NCBI RefSeq assembly: GCF_018613195.1
Contig: NZ_JAGGQQ010000019.1
Coordinates: 124,001-188,000, forward strand
DNA length: 64,000 nt
Source: Bacillus sp. ISL-45
Lineage (GTDB): Bacteria > Bacillota > Bacilli > Bacillales > Cytobacillaceae
Direction: 5' to 3'
Position 1 is the first letter of the stretch, and each line of letters opens with the position of its first letter. The position numbers and the translations under genes were made by a program. Of the stretch, positions 9,619 to 17,638 are shown piece after piece. The notes under the pieces are model-generated. The model saw nothing but the letters and a program-made list of their open reading frames with translations. It did not search any database and was not told where the DNA came from.

Positions 9619-10911
9619 ATGAAACGAAATACTGATGAACTTATCGAAGAAATCAGTGATTTTCTGGTTGTCTATCTGAAGTCTGGTAAGGTTAGTCTCA
9701 ATTCTTTTATCCGTAAGGCGCATTTAAATATTCGTGAGCTGGAACAGCTTATCAATATTCATTTTTTATTAAAAGATGAGGTAAAGGGATTCGTTAGAGA
9801 ACTTCCACGGCTGGTTAGAAGATTCAAGACATCTACCACTGTTTTCAATGAAACCTATCATGGACAAGTGAGGGGACAGATTCACTGGCAAAATACTGTG
9901 AAGGAAAGATTGAAAAGTGGAAATCGGGACCGAACTATTTTCTCCTGTAATGAGCAATCCCGTAATTACAACATTAAAGAAAACCTCGTGCTAAAATCTT
10001 TCGTTCAATTGATTGATCAGTTATTGAATCACAAAATTGAATCTGAAAGATTTATGAAATATGCCTGGTTCGCTGAATGGCGGGATTTAAAACACTTTGT
10101 CGAAGATGTCCTACACAAGAATATCTATATGCAGCGAGTATCATTGGATAAAGTTCGCATCACAGATAGGATGCTACAGGAGACCTCGAAGCATCGGAAT
10201 CCATTATATAGTGAAGCAGCAAGACTGCTTATTTTATACAGAAGGCTGCATGCTAAAAAGTTAAATGAAGAAGAAATTCAAAAACTCTTACAGCAGACGT
10301 TTGTTACACCAGATGAACCATCAGTCCTTTTTGAATTATACTGGGCCGTGCAGCTAATCAAGCAGAATGGAAACAATGCCAAGCTTGAGTTACTTGATGG
10401 ACGGAAGAACTTGTTTGCCAGTTGGAGTGACGAACGCTATAGATACGAGTTGTATCATGACTCGGCCGGATCAAGGAACCTTCTTTTTCATGTAGGTATT
10501 GAGGAAGCCAGGGAAGTGTACCATCCATTTATTGAAAAAAAGATCGCATCCATCGCTCAAGCCTCAATGGTTTCTGCGCATGCTTTTGGCAGTTCCTTTG
10601 ATCAAGGTTCCCTTTGGAATGGACGGCCGGATTTACTGGTTGAAGTTTATAACAAGGATACCGAAGAGCTTGTAAAAGTAGTCATTGGAGAAGTGAAGCA
10701 TACAAGCAATATTGAGTATGCCAAAGTAGGTTTACGCGAATTGGTGGATTATATGAAATTTATAAGAGGGTCTTCCGGTCAATATCTGACAGTAAGTAAG
10801 GAAGTTGACATCAAAGGAATGCTGTTTTTGGATAATGTTTATGTGAAGCAGAGTGAATTTGAGAATATTACGATAGTTAATCATCAGAATAACTCTGTTA
10901 CTGTAAATTGA
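9619..10911 (+). CDS. mcrC: McrC-like PD-(D/E)XK nuclease subunit
   Basis: 430 residues. The ATG follows the mcrB stop by two bases and its ribosome site AAAGGAG lies inside the end of mcrB, so translation is coupled. The N-terminal half is an all-alpha/beta McrC-type region that contacts McrB. The nuclease core is at residues about 335-370: GRPDLLVEV, then VIGEVKHT, giving the D...ExK catalytic triad. The conserved NYNIKENLVLKSF segment is typical of McrC. It supplies cleavage for the EVE-McrB motor against modified phage or plasmid DNA. Confidence 0.88.
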   Translation: MKRNTDELIEEISDFLVVYLKSGKVSLNSFIRKAHLNIRELEQLINIHFLLKDEVKGFVRELPRLVRRFKTSTTVFNETYHGQVRGQIHWQNTVKERLKSGNRDRTIFSCNEQSRNYNIKENLVLKSFVQLIDQLLNHKIESERFMKYAWFAEWRDLKHFVEDVLHKNIYMQRVSLDKVRITDRMLQETSKHRNPLYSEAARLLILYRRLHAKKLNEEEIQKLLQQTFVTPDEPSVLFELYWAVQLIKQNGNNAKLELLDGRKNLFASWSDERYRYELYHDSAGSRNLLFHVGIEEAREVYHPFIEKKIASIAQASMVSAHAFGSSFDQGSLWNGRPDLLVEVYNKDTEELVKVVIGEVKHTSNIEYAKVGLRELVDYMKFIRGSSGQYLTVSKEVDIKGMLFLDNVYVKQSEFENITIVNHQNNSVTVN

Positions 10912-10942
10912 TCCCTGAATTTCATTCCCACCTAATATTTTT

Positions 10943-10981
10943 AAGCGCAGGTTGTACATCACGTACTCTGGCGCTTTTTTT
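10943..10981 (+). terminator. Terminator after mcrBC
   Basis: AAGCGCAG pairs with CTGGCGCTT (one bulged base), with an inner GTAC/GTAC pairing, followed by seven T residues. It closes the mcrBC operon and separates it from the unnamed cluster at 11137. Confidence 0.8.
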
Positions 10982-11136
10982 ATTTATGATTAACACTTTA
11001 GCGCAAACTCTGTAAAGCATGAATGATATATATATTAGAAAAAATTTCCTGTTATTTTGGAGGGTAAGGAATTTTCTTGTCGAATTTTTTTATAATGGGA
11101 ATTTCTTATAAATCTTTTTAGAGCGGAGGCACACTC

Positions 11137-12183
11137 TTGATAACTGAAATTGTTTCTAAATATCATAGCCTTTCCAAAAATGACCCTCATCATCGTTATA
11201 AATCGTGGGAGCATTGTTATTCCTACTTTTCTAACAATCGAGCTAAATTGCACAATGAATTTGTCTTTGATCATGCGAGCTTGCATTTGGCTTTTTACTT
11301 GGCTAGCTGGGGGATGTTAAGGGGAAGTTCGTTTCTTTTGCAAAAAGATTATAAAGTACATCTATATTTTCTCAAAAATGTGGTCATGAATCCAGTTAAC
11401 GAAAAGTATTTTAATTGTATAGAAAAGAACATAATTGAAGATCGGGATATAGCCGGAATAAATAATCTTATAAAAGAAACTAAAAGGTCATATATGGAAA
11501 ATGTAAAGGAGATAAATGGAGAAGTAACGGAAATTAATGTTACTGATACATTGGCTTCAAAAATATTATTAGGAGTATATGGTAACGTACCTGCATATGA
11601 TCGTTATTTTAAAGATGGACTGAGTTTGTTTGGAATTAATACTCAATTTAATGAAAGTTCCTTAAATGAGCTGAAAACTTTTTACAACGAAAATTACCTG
11701 GAGTTCGAGAGTTTAAGAGTAAAATTCAGTCATGATGGAATCGAATTTACTCCAATGAAGTTGATTGATATGTACTTCTGGCAGGTTGGATTTATGATGG
11801 AGCAGAAAGGGATGTTCCAGCAGGATATAAAGAGAATTGCAGAGTTTGCACAAAAATATATTATTGCAGATTGTAAGGATAGAAATCCGTCACACCAGAC
11901 TAGGGTTTCTTTGAATAATACAGTTAAGAATCCTGGTACTGCTGAAATAAGAGAGTTCATCCAGTCTCGGTTGCTAATTGCAATGAATGAGGGAAAAAAA
12001 AGCTTAGATCTTAGATCTGGCGATATTCATAAAAATATGGGGCTGCATAATTGTATGCCTTCAGTTTGTAACGCTATGGTTTCAATACCGGGTTATAAAG
12101 GGGTGATTATCCAAGATACACCTAGCGGTAAGAGTTCCACTAAAGTTGTTAGATACATGTTGAAAGAACCTATAACAGTTTAG
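11137..12183 (+). CDS. Uncharacterised defence-island protein, first gene of an unnamed cluster
   Basis: 348 residues from TTG with GCGGAGGC 8 bases upstream. No named family is recognised. Two blocks look strongly conserved: an N-terminal HASLHLAFYLASWGMLRG followed by SSFLLQKDYKVH (residues about 46-80), and a C-terminal GDIHKNMGLHNCMPSVCNAM followed by KVVRYML, resembling a winged-helix-like tail I have seen on restriction-associated proteins. It lacks a signal peptide, and the middle is alpha-rich. It opens a co-directional run of five genes (to 14245) with short gaps, including a PD-(D/E)XK nuclease, so it is probably part of one defence operon. Confidence 0.6.
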   Translation: MITEIVSKYHSLSKNDPHHRYKSWEHCYSYFSNNRAKLHNEFVFDHASLHLAFYLASWGMLRGSSFLLQKDYKVHLYFLKNVVMNPVNEKYFNCIEKNIIEDRDIAGINNLIKETKRSYMENVKEINGEVTEINVTDTLASKILLGVYGNVPAYDRYFKDGLSLFGINTQFNESSLNELKTFYNENYLEFESLRVKFSHDGIEFTPMKLIDMYFWQVGFMMEQKGMFQQDIKRIAEFAQKYIIADCKDRNPSHQTRVSLNNTVKNPGTAEIREFIQSRLLIAMNEGKKSLDLRSGDIHKNMGLHNCMPSVCNAMVSIPGYKGVIIQDTPSGKSSTKVVRYMLKEPITV

Positions 12184-12199
12184 TGAGAGGGTGAAGTTA

Positions 12200-13096
12200 A
12201 TGAAGTTAACTCACAAGTGTCAGGATAAATGGATAAATAATAATTTGTTTGAGCCAACTTTTACTAATGAAAATGTATCCGATAAGGTAAAGCTTCATAA
12301 TGCAATAACCAGTACTTTAAGCAGTGCTGCTGCATGTTTAAATGTATTAGGAAACTTGAATATCAATGTCTTTGATCTTAAAAATTACTTAAATTCATTT
12401 GGTTTAGGTATACAAAAGATTCTCCCTTTCCCTAACGCAGCTAATGTCGAAGGTGAAATTTACGACGATAAAGGTCCTGTTGTGTTTGAGTGGATTGGTC
12501 CAAGACAATCTCCAATATACGAAATTAGTGGTGGAAGGGGACATAACAGGACGAGTGTTGATGCATAGATATTGGCTTTAATTGATAATAAAGTGACTCA
12601 AATTTTTATAGAATGGAAGTTTGATGAATCTTACAGTGGAAGATCTAAATTCAGTGGTGACCAAGGTATTGAAAGATTGAGAAGATACTCCTCAGTGTTG
12701 TCCCATTTGAGGCGAAACAACCCATTCAATATCAATGATAAGTCACAACTAGGCTTGTACGATCTTGGTTATGAACCATTTTACCAACTGTTAAGAATCA
12801 CATTGCTGGCGAGAATTACCACACCAATAAAAATAAAAGATTACCTGGTAGAAGACTATCGTGTACTACACTTAACGCATTCTCATAATAAAAAGTTAAA
12901 TATTCTTGCTGAAAAGCATACGATAAACACACCAGGTTTACGGAATGAAACGGGTAAGCAATTACATGATGTCTGGGCAAACACGATTCTATCACCAGCC
13001 GAGAGAAATCACTTTAAATCGGGTTATTGGGATAAATGTCTAGATAGATTGACTGATAGCAAGCTGAAGCAGTATTTAATCGAGCGATACTATTAA
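12200..13096 (+). pseudogene. PGN_0703-like restriction endonuclease interrupted by an in-frame TAG
   Basis: Two open stretches in the same frame (12200-12568 and 12572-13096) are separated only by the amber codon at 12566-12568 and one ATA codon. Read through, they give a 298-residue protein. The catalytic core straddles the stop: FEWIG, then RGHNRTSVDA before it and QIFIEWKFDE just after it, forming a D...ExK site like that of PGN_0703-type restriction endonucleases. The ATG at 12200 has GAGAGG about 10 bases upstream; the in-frame GTG at 12191 is too close to it. The second half has only a TTG and no ribosome site. It is a recent nonsense mutation, a sequencing error or a readthrough site; the family call is moderate. 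Confidence 0.65.
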
Positions 13097-13106
13097 TTAG
13101 AGGAGT

Positions 13107-13493
13107 GTGAAAATTATTGATGACCTCGTTACCTCCTTAGCTGAAGTAAAAAGCAACATTGAACAATTTAACCAAGATTTAAAAGCACAAACAGATATCG
13201 TTAATCAATTAACGCAATTTAAACACTGGTATTACATTCCATCAATAGATTCTTTCGGTCCAAGCAAATATATAGGCTATAAAGATATGGATACTGAAAG
13301 GTATGACAGAGGTAAAAGAAAAACAGGTGTAGATACAGAACGAGAATTGAAACAATGGTTTATTAAACTTCCTAAAGAGTCTCAGAAAAGCCTGGAATTA
13401 ATGGCGGAATTAGAAAGATTATTCTTTACCTTTGATAAATGGCCCAGAAGCAATGCTTATATTCATGTATTAAAGAATGGGATAAGAATTTAG
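13107..13493 (+). CDS. Small uncharacterised protein of the defence cluster
   Basis: 128 residues. The distinctive central block HWYYIPSIDSFGPSKYIGYK (residues about 41-60) looks like a conserved domain often found beside restriction enzymes, but I cannot name it. A coiled-coil-like N-terminus (residues 8-35) precedes it. The start is unclear: GTG 13107 has AGAGGAG ending only one base upstream, which is too close, and the next plausible initiators in frame are ATT codons at 13113 and 13116. Ten bases after the nuclease pseudogene, so co-transcribed. Confidence 0.6.
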   Translation: MKIIDDLVTSLAEVKSNIEQFNQDLKAQTDIVNQLTQFKHWYYIPSIDSFGPSKYIGYKDMDTERYDRGKRKTGVDTERELKQWFIKLPKESQKSLELMAELERLFFTFDKWPRSNAYIHVLKNGIRI

Positions 13494-13508
13494 AAGGGGG
13501 GATTGACT

Positions 13509-13749
13509 ATGAACTTTATACAATACCTTCAAGTTAGGCATAATACACAAGGTGGAAAAAGTAATCTCTGAAATTTCCGCTAAGCAATATAATAGTAGGC
13601 TCAATAGTATGATCAGAGAAAATATCTATGATGGAAAGAGTATGCTGAATGAAGAAATAACAAAAAAGATTAATAAAAAATATGCTAATAAAGCTGGAGA
13701 GTATGAAAGAACAATAAAGTATTATCGGGAGTACAAGAGTGTAAATTGA
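13509..13749 (+). pseudogene. Small cluster protein with a one-base frameshift in an A-run
   Basis: ATG 13509 has a strong AAGGGGGG site but runs only 20 codons (MNFIQYLQVRHNTQGGKSNL) to TGA. Removing one A from the AAAAA run at 13556-13560 joins it to the downstream frame (KVISEISAKQYNSRLNSM onward to 13747), giving a coherent 80-residue basic, helical protein. The longer downstream frame alone starts at GTG 13552 without a ribosome site. It is either a real frameshift, programmed slippage, or a homopolymer sequencing error. Confidence 0.6.
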
Positions 13750-13801
13750 GTTTGTGAATGAATCTTATTGGACAGAAGAATGAATAAAGGCGTGGAAACA
13801 T

Positions 13802-14245
13802 ATGAAAACAAAAGAATACTATTTTGAATTGTTCAGAACAACAAAAGCAAGAGCATTAGCACGAAGTATTGATGAATATATTTACCATAATAGTCCTTAT
13901 AGTGCAGAGGTAGAGGATTATCATGAAAGCAGGAAAAATGGTCAAAGGACAGATTGTATAGGATACATTAGCAAGGAAGGGTTATATAAATTTGTTTCGT
14001 TAACTTCTGCAAGGAAGACATGTTTGGTACTTCACTTGGGAAAGAAACTTCATACAGACACAGCTGTGGAGATGCAGGAAAAAATCGATCGGCTGTTAAA
14101 TAAAAAATATATTGATAGTGACTCGATAAAGCTAACTCCTGGAGAAGCATACATAAGGCTAGAATGGGTGGATAACTTAGATCAAATTATCCCATTTATT
14201 GATGAAGCGTACTATTTAAGGTTAGATCATGCGGTAATAAAATAA
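13802..14245 (+). CDS. Uncharacterised protein, last gene of the defence cluster
   Basis: 147 residues from ATG 13802. The C-terminal half (KFVSLTSARKTCLVLHLGKK to PFIDEAYYLRL) has the alternating pattern of DUF5655-like predicted nucleic-acid-associated domains, but this is only a weak resemblance. The N-terminus is helical and basic. It follows the frameshifted gene by 52 bases and ends the co-directional cluster. The 260 bases after it (14246-14506) are AT-rich and hold nothing I can name before the riboswitch promoter. Confidence 0.55.
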   Translation: MKTKEYYFELFRTTKARALARSIDEYIYHNSPYSAEVEDYHESRKNGQRTDCIGYISKEGLYKFVSLTSARKTCLVLHLGKKLHTDTAVEMQEKIDRLLNKKYIDSDSIKLTPGEAYIRLEWVDNLDQIIPFIDEAYYLRLDHAVIK

Positions 14246-14506
14246 AATTTAAATTATTTAAATCAACAGGCCTCGGGTGAAAAAACAGTCTTTTGAGTAT
14301 ATAAGCTTGGTATTTTCCTTTTAAAATAGTAAGTCATAAAAAGTAATGTTTTGAAGTCATTCTATGAGGCAGTAATAGGAGCCAATTATTTAACCTGTAA
14401 AAGTAGTAAATAATTCTTGGTAAATAGATTAGGTACTATAATTTAAAGTGAAGAATAAATTTTAGCTAATTCATACAATTTATTACTCCACTCGACATTA
14501 TTTGTG

Positions 14507-14512
14507 TATAAT
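14507..14512 (+). promoter_or_regulatory. Predicted -10 element for the cobamide operon
   Basis: A perfect TATAAT lies about 28 bases before the first riboswitch stem. No good -35 is present; TTACTC at 14483-14488 (18-base spacing) is the best match. Position relative to the riboswitch supports it. Confidence 0.5.
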
Positions 14513-14539
14513 TAAAACCAGCGGAAAATTTAATACATA

Positions 14540-14760
14540 AAGAATCTGGTGTCTTCTAAACGAATTACTAGTTTAGAGACTTAATAGGGAAGTTGGTGAA
14601 ATTCCAACGCGGTCCCGCCACTGTAACTGGGAGCTTCAAGCCTGATGCCACTGTACTTTTTGTATGGGAAGGCGCTTGATAGCAATGACCAGAAGCCAGG
14701 AGACCTGCCTGATTCTTCGCGCCACAACCTACGAGGATAGGAGGTGTTTGGGAACGATTC
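14540..14760 (+). promoter_or_regulatory. Cobalamin (B12) riboswitch
   Basis: The canonical B12 box AGCCAGGAGACCTGCC lies at about 14694-14709. The conserved core GCGGTCCCGCCACTGTAACT lies upstream near 14610-14629. Closing stem P1 pairs AAGAATC (14540-14546) with GATTCTT (14711-14717). Downstream, GGAGGTGTTTG (14740-14750) is complementary to CAAACATCTCC (14786-14796), the left arm of the following terminator, so it can act as an antiterminator. Ligand binding would favour the terminator and shut off the cobamide operon. The next gene is a cobalamin-binding lipoprotein, as expected. Confidence 0.95.
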
Positions 14761-14786
14761 TGGCTTTTTATAAGAGGAACCGACAC

Positions 14787-14823
14787 AAACATCTCCATGA
14801 GTAAAATGGAGGTGTTTTTTTAG
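14787..14823 (+). terminator. Riboswitch-controlled intrinsic terminator
   Basis: AAACATCTCCAT (14787-14798) pairs with ATGGAGGTGTTT (14806-14817), 12 bp with one G-U pair, then a T-run. It lies between the aptamer and the first gene, and its left arm competes with the antiterminator at 14740-14750. Confidence 0.9.
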
Positions 14824-14896
14824 TTTTATAGACAGGTTTTGTTTTGTTATGCAAAAAGTGAGAACTATTACAAAAGATAATTCGGAGGAATGAAAG

Positions 14897-15871
14897 ATGA
14901 AGAAATTGAATGCATTTTTATTTGCTTTATTATTAACGATTGGTGCGCTGGCTGGGTGTGGCAGCGACAATGCTGATAAGACTAAACAAGAAGATACAAA
15001 GAAAACGGAAACAGCCCAGCAGGCAGAAGCGAAATTCCCTGTCAGCATCACGGATGGAACAGGACAGGAAGTGACCATTGAATCGAAACCGGAAAAAATC
15101 GTTTCCCTGATTCCGAGCAATACGGAAATTGCCTACGGATTGGGTCTTGATGAGCAAATTGTCGGAGTTTCTGATTTTGATAATTTCCCAGAAGAAGTGG
15201 CGGATAAAGAGAAAATTGGCGGCATGGAGTTCAATGTCGAGAAAATCATTTCTTTAAAGCCTGATTTGGTTCTTGCGCATGCTTCAAGTGCGCATTCCTC
15301 TGAAGCTGGACTTCAGCAGCTTAGAGATGCGGGTATTACCGTGCTTGTCGTTAATGATGCGACGACATTCGATCAAGTTTATGAGTCAATCAGCATGGTT
15401 GGTACTGCGTCAGGCGAAAAGGAAAAAGCAGATGCTTTGATTGCGGACATGAAGAAAAAAATTGAAGAGGTCAAAACAAAAGCCCAGGAAATAAAAGAGG
15501 AAGATAGAAAGTCAGTATTCGTTGAAGTTTCGCCGGCGCCTGAAGTTTATGCTGCTGGGAAAAATACTTTTATTGACGAAATGCTGCAGATCATTAATGC
15601 GGAAAACACCGTTAAAGAAGAGGGATGGCCTAAGCTGGATTCAGAGGCCATTATTGAAAGCAATCCTGAGGTAATTGTCACGACCCACGGTTACTATACA
15701 CCTGAGCCGGTGAAAAATGTAACAAGCCGTGAAGGATGGGACAAAATTACGGCGGTCAAAGAGAACCGTGTAGTCGATGTTCATTCAGACAAGGTGACAC
15801 GAACAGGCCCGAGGCTGACAGAAGGAGTAGAAGAGCTTGCAAAAGCGGTTTACCCGGATGTTTTTAAATAA
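14897..15871 (+). CDS. btuF: Cobalamin ABC transporter substrate-binding lipoprotein
   Basis: 324 residues. A lipoprotein signal peptide has lipobox LAGC with the acylated cysteine at residue 21, then a charged low-complexity linker. Residues 55-320 form a periplasmic-binding-protein type 3 fold (PF01497-like; EKIVSLIPSNTEIAYGLG, then GGMEFNVEKIISLKPDLVLA). It resembles B. subtilis YvrC and BtuF. GGAGG precedes the ATG. It should capture corrinoids outside the membrane, but the permease and ATPase genes that normally accompany it are missing from this operon. First gene of the riboswitch-controlled operon. Confidence 0.9.
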   Translation: MKKLNAFLFALLLTIGALAGCGSDNADKTKQEDTKKTETAQQAEAKFPVSITDGTGQEVTIESKPEKIVSLIPSNTEIAYGLGLDEQIVGVSDFDNFPEEVADKEKIGGMEFNVEKIISLKPDLVLAHASSAHSSEAGLQQLRDAGITVLVVNDATTFDQVYESISMVGTASGEKEKADALIADMKKKIEEVKTKAQEIKEEDRKSVFVEVSPAPEVYAAGKNTFIDEMLQIINAENTVKEEGWPKLDSEAIIESNPEVIVTTHGYYTPEPVKNVTSREGWDKITAVKENRVVDVHSDKVTRTGPRLTEGVEELAKAVYPDVFK

Positions 15872-16658
15872 TAAGGTGATTTCCCGTGTCTTGCGGAGGA
15901 GCAATAAAAAACAGCCTCAATATAAGGGAGCGTCGCAGGAACCAAGTTTGTTTCCTGCTGCCCACCCATACAATGCAACACCAGTGGAAATAGGAGAAAG
16001 CTATCTGAAAATGACAGAAGACTTCGTTGTCCTGCATTCTCCTATTCCATTAAAAACTATGTCTTCGGGAGTGGTCGGTGCGGGAACCGGCTGGCACAGC
16101 ACCTTCGTGAACCGGCATGTGGACAAGAGTTATGATTGCAGTGATCACCGGGAAGAAATGATCCAGTATTTGAAGGAACAGGGATTCGAGCCTTACGAAA
16201 CGGTCGGGATGATGACTGCCGTTATGGTGGAGGATGTATGTTATAAGCATTATCAGGATGAAGAGTTTTCAGTGTTTATCGTCGTTACGGCAGGTACCGG
16301 CAATGCGGTGGACGCCTCGAAAAGCAGCGAGTATTATTCCTATGACATGTCACCTGGCACCATTAACATTTGGATATTCGTCAGCGGGGAACTGACTGAG
16401 GAAGCTTTCATCCAGAGCATTATGACAGCTACTGAAGCGAAGACAAAGGCTCTGCACGATCTGGAAATAAGGGATAGTCTGTCAGGTTCAGTGGCAACGG
16501 GTACATCTACTGACAGTATCTTAGTTGCTTCTACCCAGCGGGGACAAATGCTGGAATACGCCGGCACGATTACTCCTCTTGGGCGGACTATTGGCAAGGG
16601 TGTCCATGAATGTACAGTTGAAGCAATCACGAACAGCAAGAAAAGGGTGAAGATATGA
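15858..16658 (+). CDS. cbiZ: Adenosylcobinamide amidohydrolase CbiZ
   Basis: The CbiZ domain covers most of the protein (VLHSPIPLKTMSSGVVGAG, then TFVNRHVDKSYDC, then VVTAGTGNAVDAS). The family cleaves the aminopropanol arm of adenosylcobamides to give cobyric acid for remodelling. The N-terminal 45 residues before the domain are basic and unrelated. In B. subtilis YvrA this position is occupied by a fused ABC ATPase, so the gene may be what remains of such a fusion. The start is uncertain: ATG 15858 overlaps btuF and has no ribosome site; TTG 15837 and GTG 15876 are alternatives. ATGA overlap with cbiB. Confidence 0.85.
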   Translation: MFLNNKVISRVLRRSNKKQPQYKGASQEPSLFPAAHPYNATPVEIGESYLKMTEDFVVLHSPIPLKTMSSGVVGAGTGWHSTFVNRHVDKSYDCSDHREEMIQYLKEQGFEPYETVGMMTAVMVEDVCYKHYQDEEFSVFIVVTAGTGNAVDASKSSEYYSYDMSPGTINIWIFVSGELTEEAFIQSIMTATEAKTKALHDLEIRDSLSGSVATGTSTDSILVASTQRGQMLEYAGTITPLGRTIGKGVHECTVEAITNSKKRVKI

Positions 16659-17638
16659 TTCTGAACCACCTTATCGCGGTGACACTTGCAGTCATCCTTG
16701 ATTGGTTTGTTGGTGATCCGCCGGACTGGCCGCACCCTGTGAAGTGGATGGGCACGCTTATTTCGAAGTTGGACAGGCGAATGAATAAAGGAAGCGGCAG
16801 AAAAGCAAAGGGAATTGCAATGGTCGCTTCCGTCCTGCTGACTGTCGGAAGCATCGCTTTCCTTATCACATCATTATTTTACTTCCTGCATCCAGTAGCG
16901 GGAATCCTGATGGAAGCAGTGCTGATTTCGACTGCGATTGCCCAAAAAAGCCTGAAGGAAGCCGGACTATCAGTCTATGAGCCGCTTGAAGACAATGATT
17001 TGGGAGAGGCAAGGCACAAGCTGTCCTGGATTGTTGGCCGCGATACAGAGCAGCTTGAGGAACCAGAGATTGTCCGGGCTGCTGTCGAAACGGTAGCAGA
17101 GAACACGAGCGATGGCATTACTGCCCCGCTTTTCTGGGCAGTGATAGGAGGAGCTCCGCTTGCGCTTTTATATCGGGCCATCAATACCTGTGATTCGATG
17201 GTCGGCTATAAAAACGATAAGTATTTTGACTTTGGCTGGGCGTCGGCAAAACTTGATGATCTGGTGAACTGGATTCCAAGCCGGATTACTTCGCTTTGTA
17301 TGGTAGTGATGAACCGCCCGCTTTACACTACAAGAATTGACGCCTGGAAAATGGTCAGGCGCGATGCCAAAAAGCACCCGAGCCCAAACAGCGGATGGGG
17401 AGAGGCTGCTGTGGCGGCGATACTGGGTGTCCAGCTCGGAGGCATAAATTATTATAAAGGTGTCATTTCTGAACGCGCCACGATGGGTGAAGCACTTGTT
17501 ACCCTTGAGAAAAAGCATATTGTAGCAGCAAACAAAATCGTGACAGCGACTGTTCCGCTCTTTTTGGCAGTGCTGTGGCTTGGGGGGATTCTCATTGAAA
17601 TGGCCGGCTCATGGTGCCAATCCACATTATTTATATGA
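16655..17638 (+). CDS. cbiB: Adenosylcobinamide-phosphate synthase CbiB
   Basis: 327 residues, polytopic membrane protein. Diagnostic blocks are LDWFVGDPPDWPHPVKWMG (residues 14-32), SWIVGRDTEQL, TVAENTSDGITAPLFWA and HPSPNSGWGEAA. It attaches (R)-1-amino-2-propanol phosphate, made by the neighbouring CobD, to cobyric acid. The start ATG overlaps the cbiZ stop as ATGA, indicating coupling. Full family length. Confidence 0.95.
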   Translation: MILNHLIAVTLAVILDWFVGDPPDWPHPVKWMGTLISKLDRRMNKGSGRKAKGIAMVASVLLTVGSIAFLITSLFYFLHPVAGILMEAVLISTAIAQKSLKEAGLSVYEPLEDNDLGEARHKLSWIVGRDTEQLEEPEIVRAAVETVAENTSDGITAPLFWAVIGGAPLALLYRAINTCDSMVGYKNDKYFDFGWASAKLDDLVNWIPSRITSLCMVVMNRPLYTTRIDAWKMVRRDAKKHPSPNSGWGEAAVAAILGVQLGGINYYKGVISERATMGEALVTLEKKHIVAANKIVTATVPLFLAVLWLGGILIEMAGSWCQSTLFI

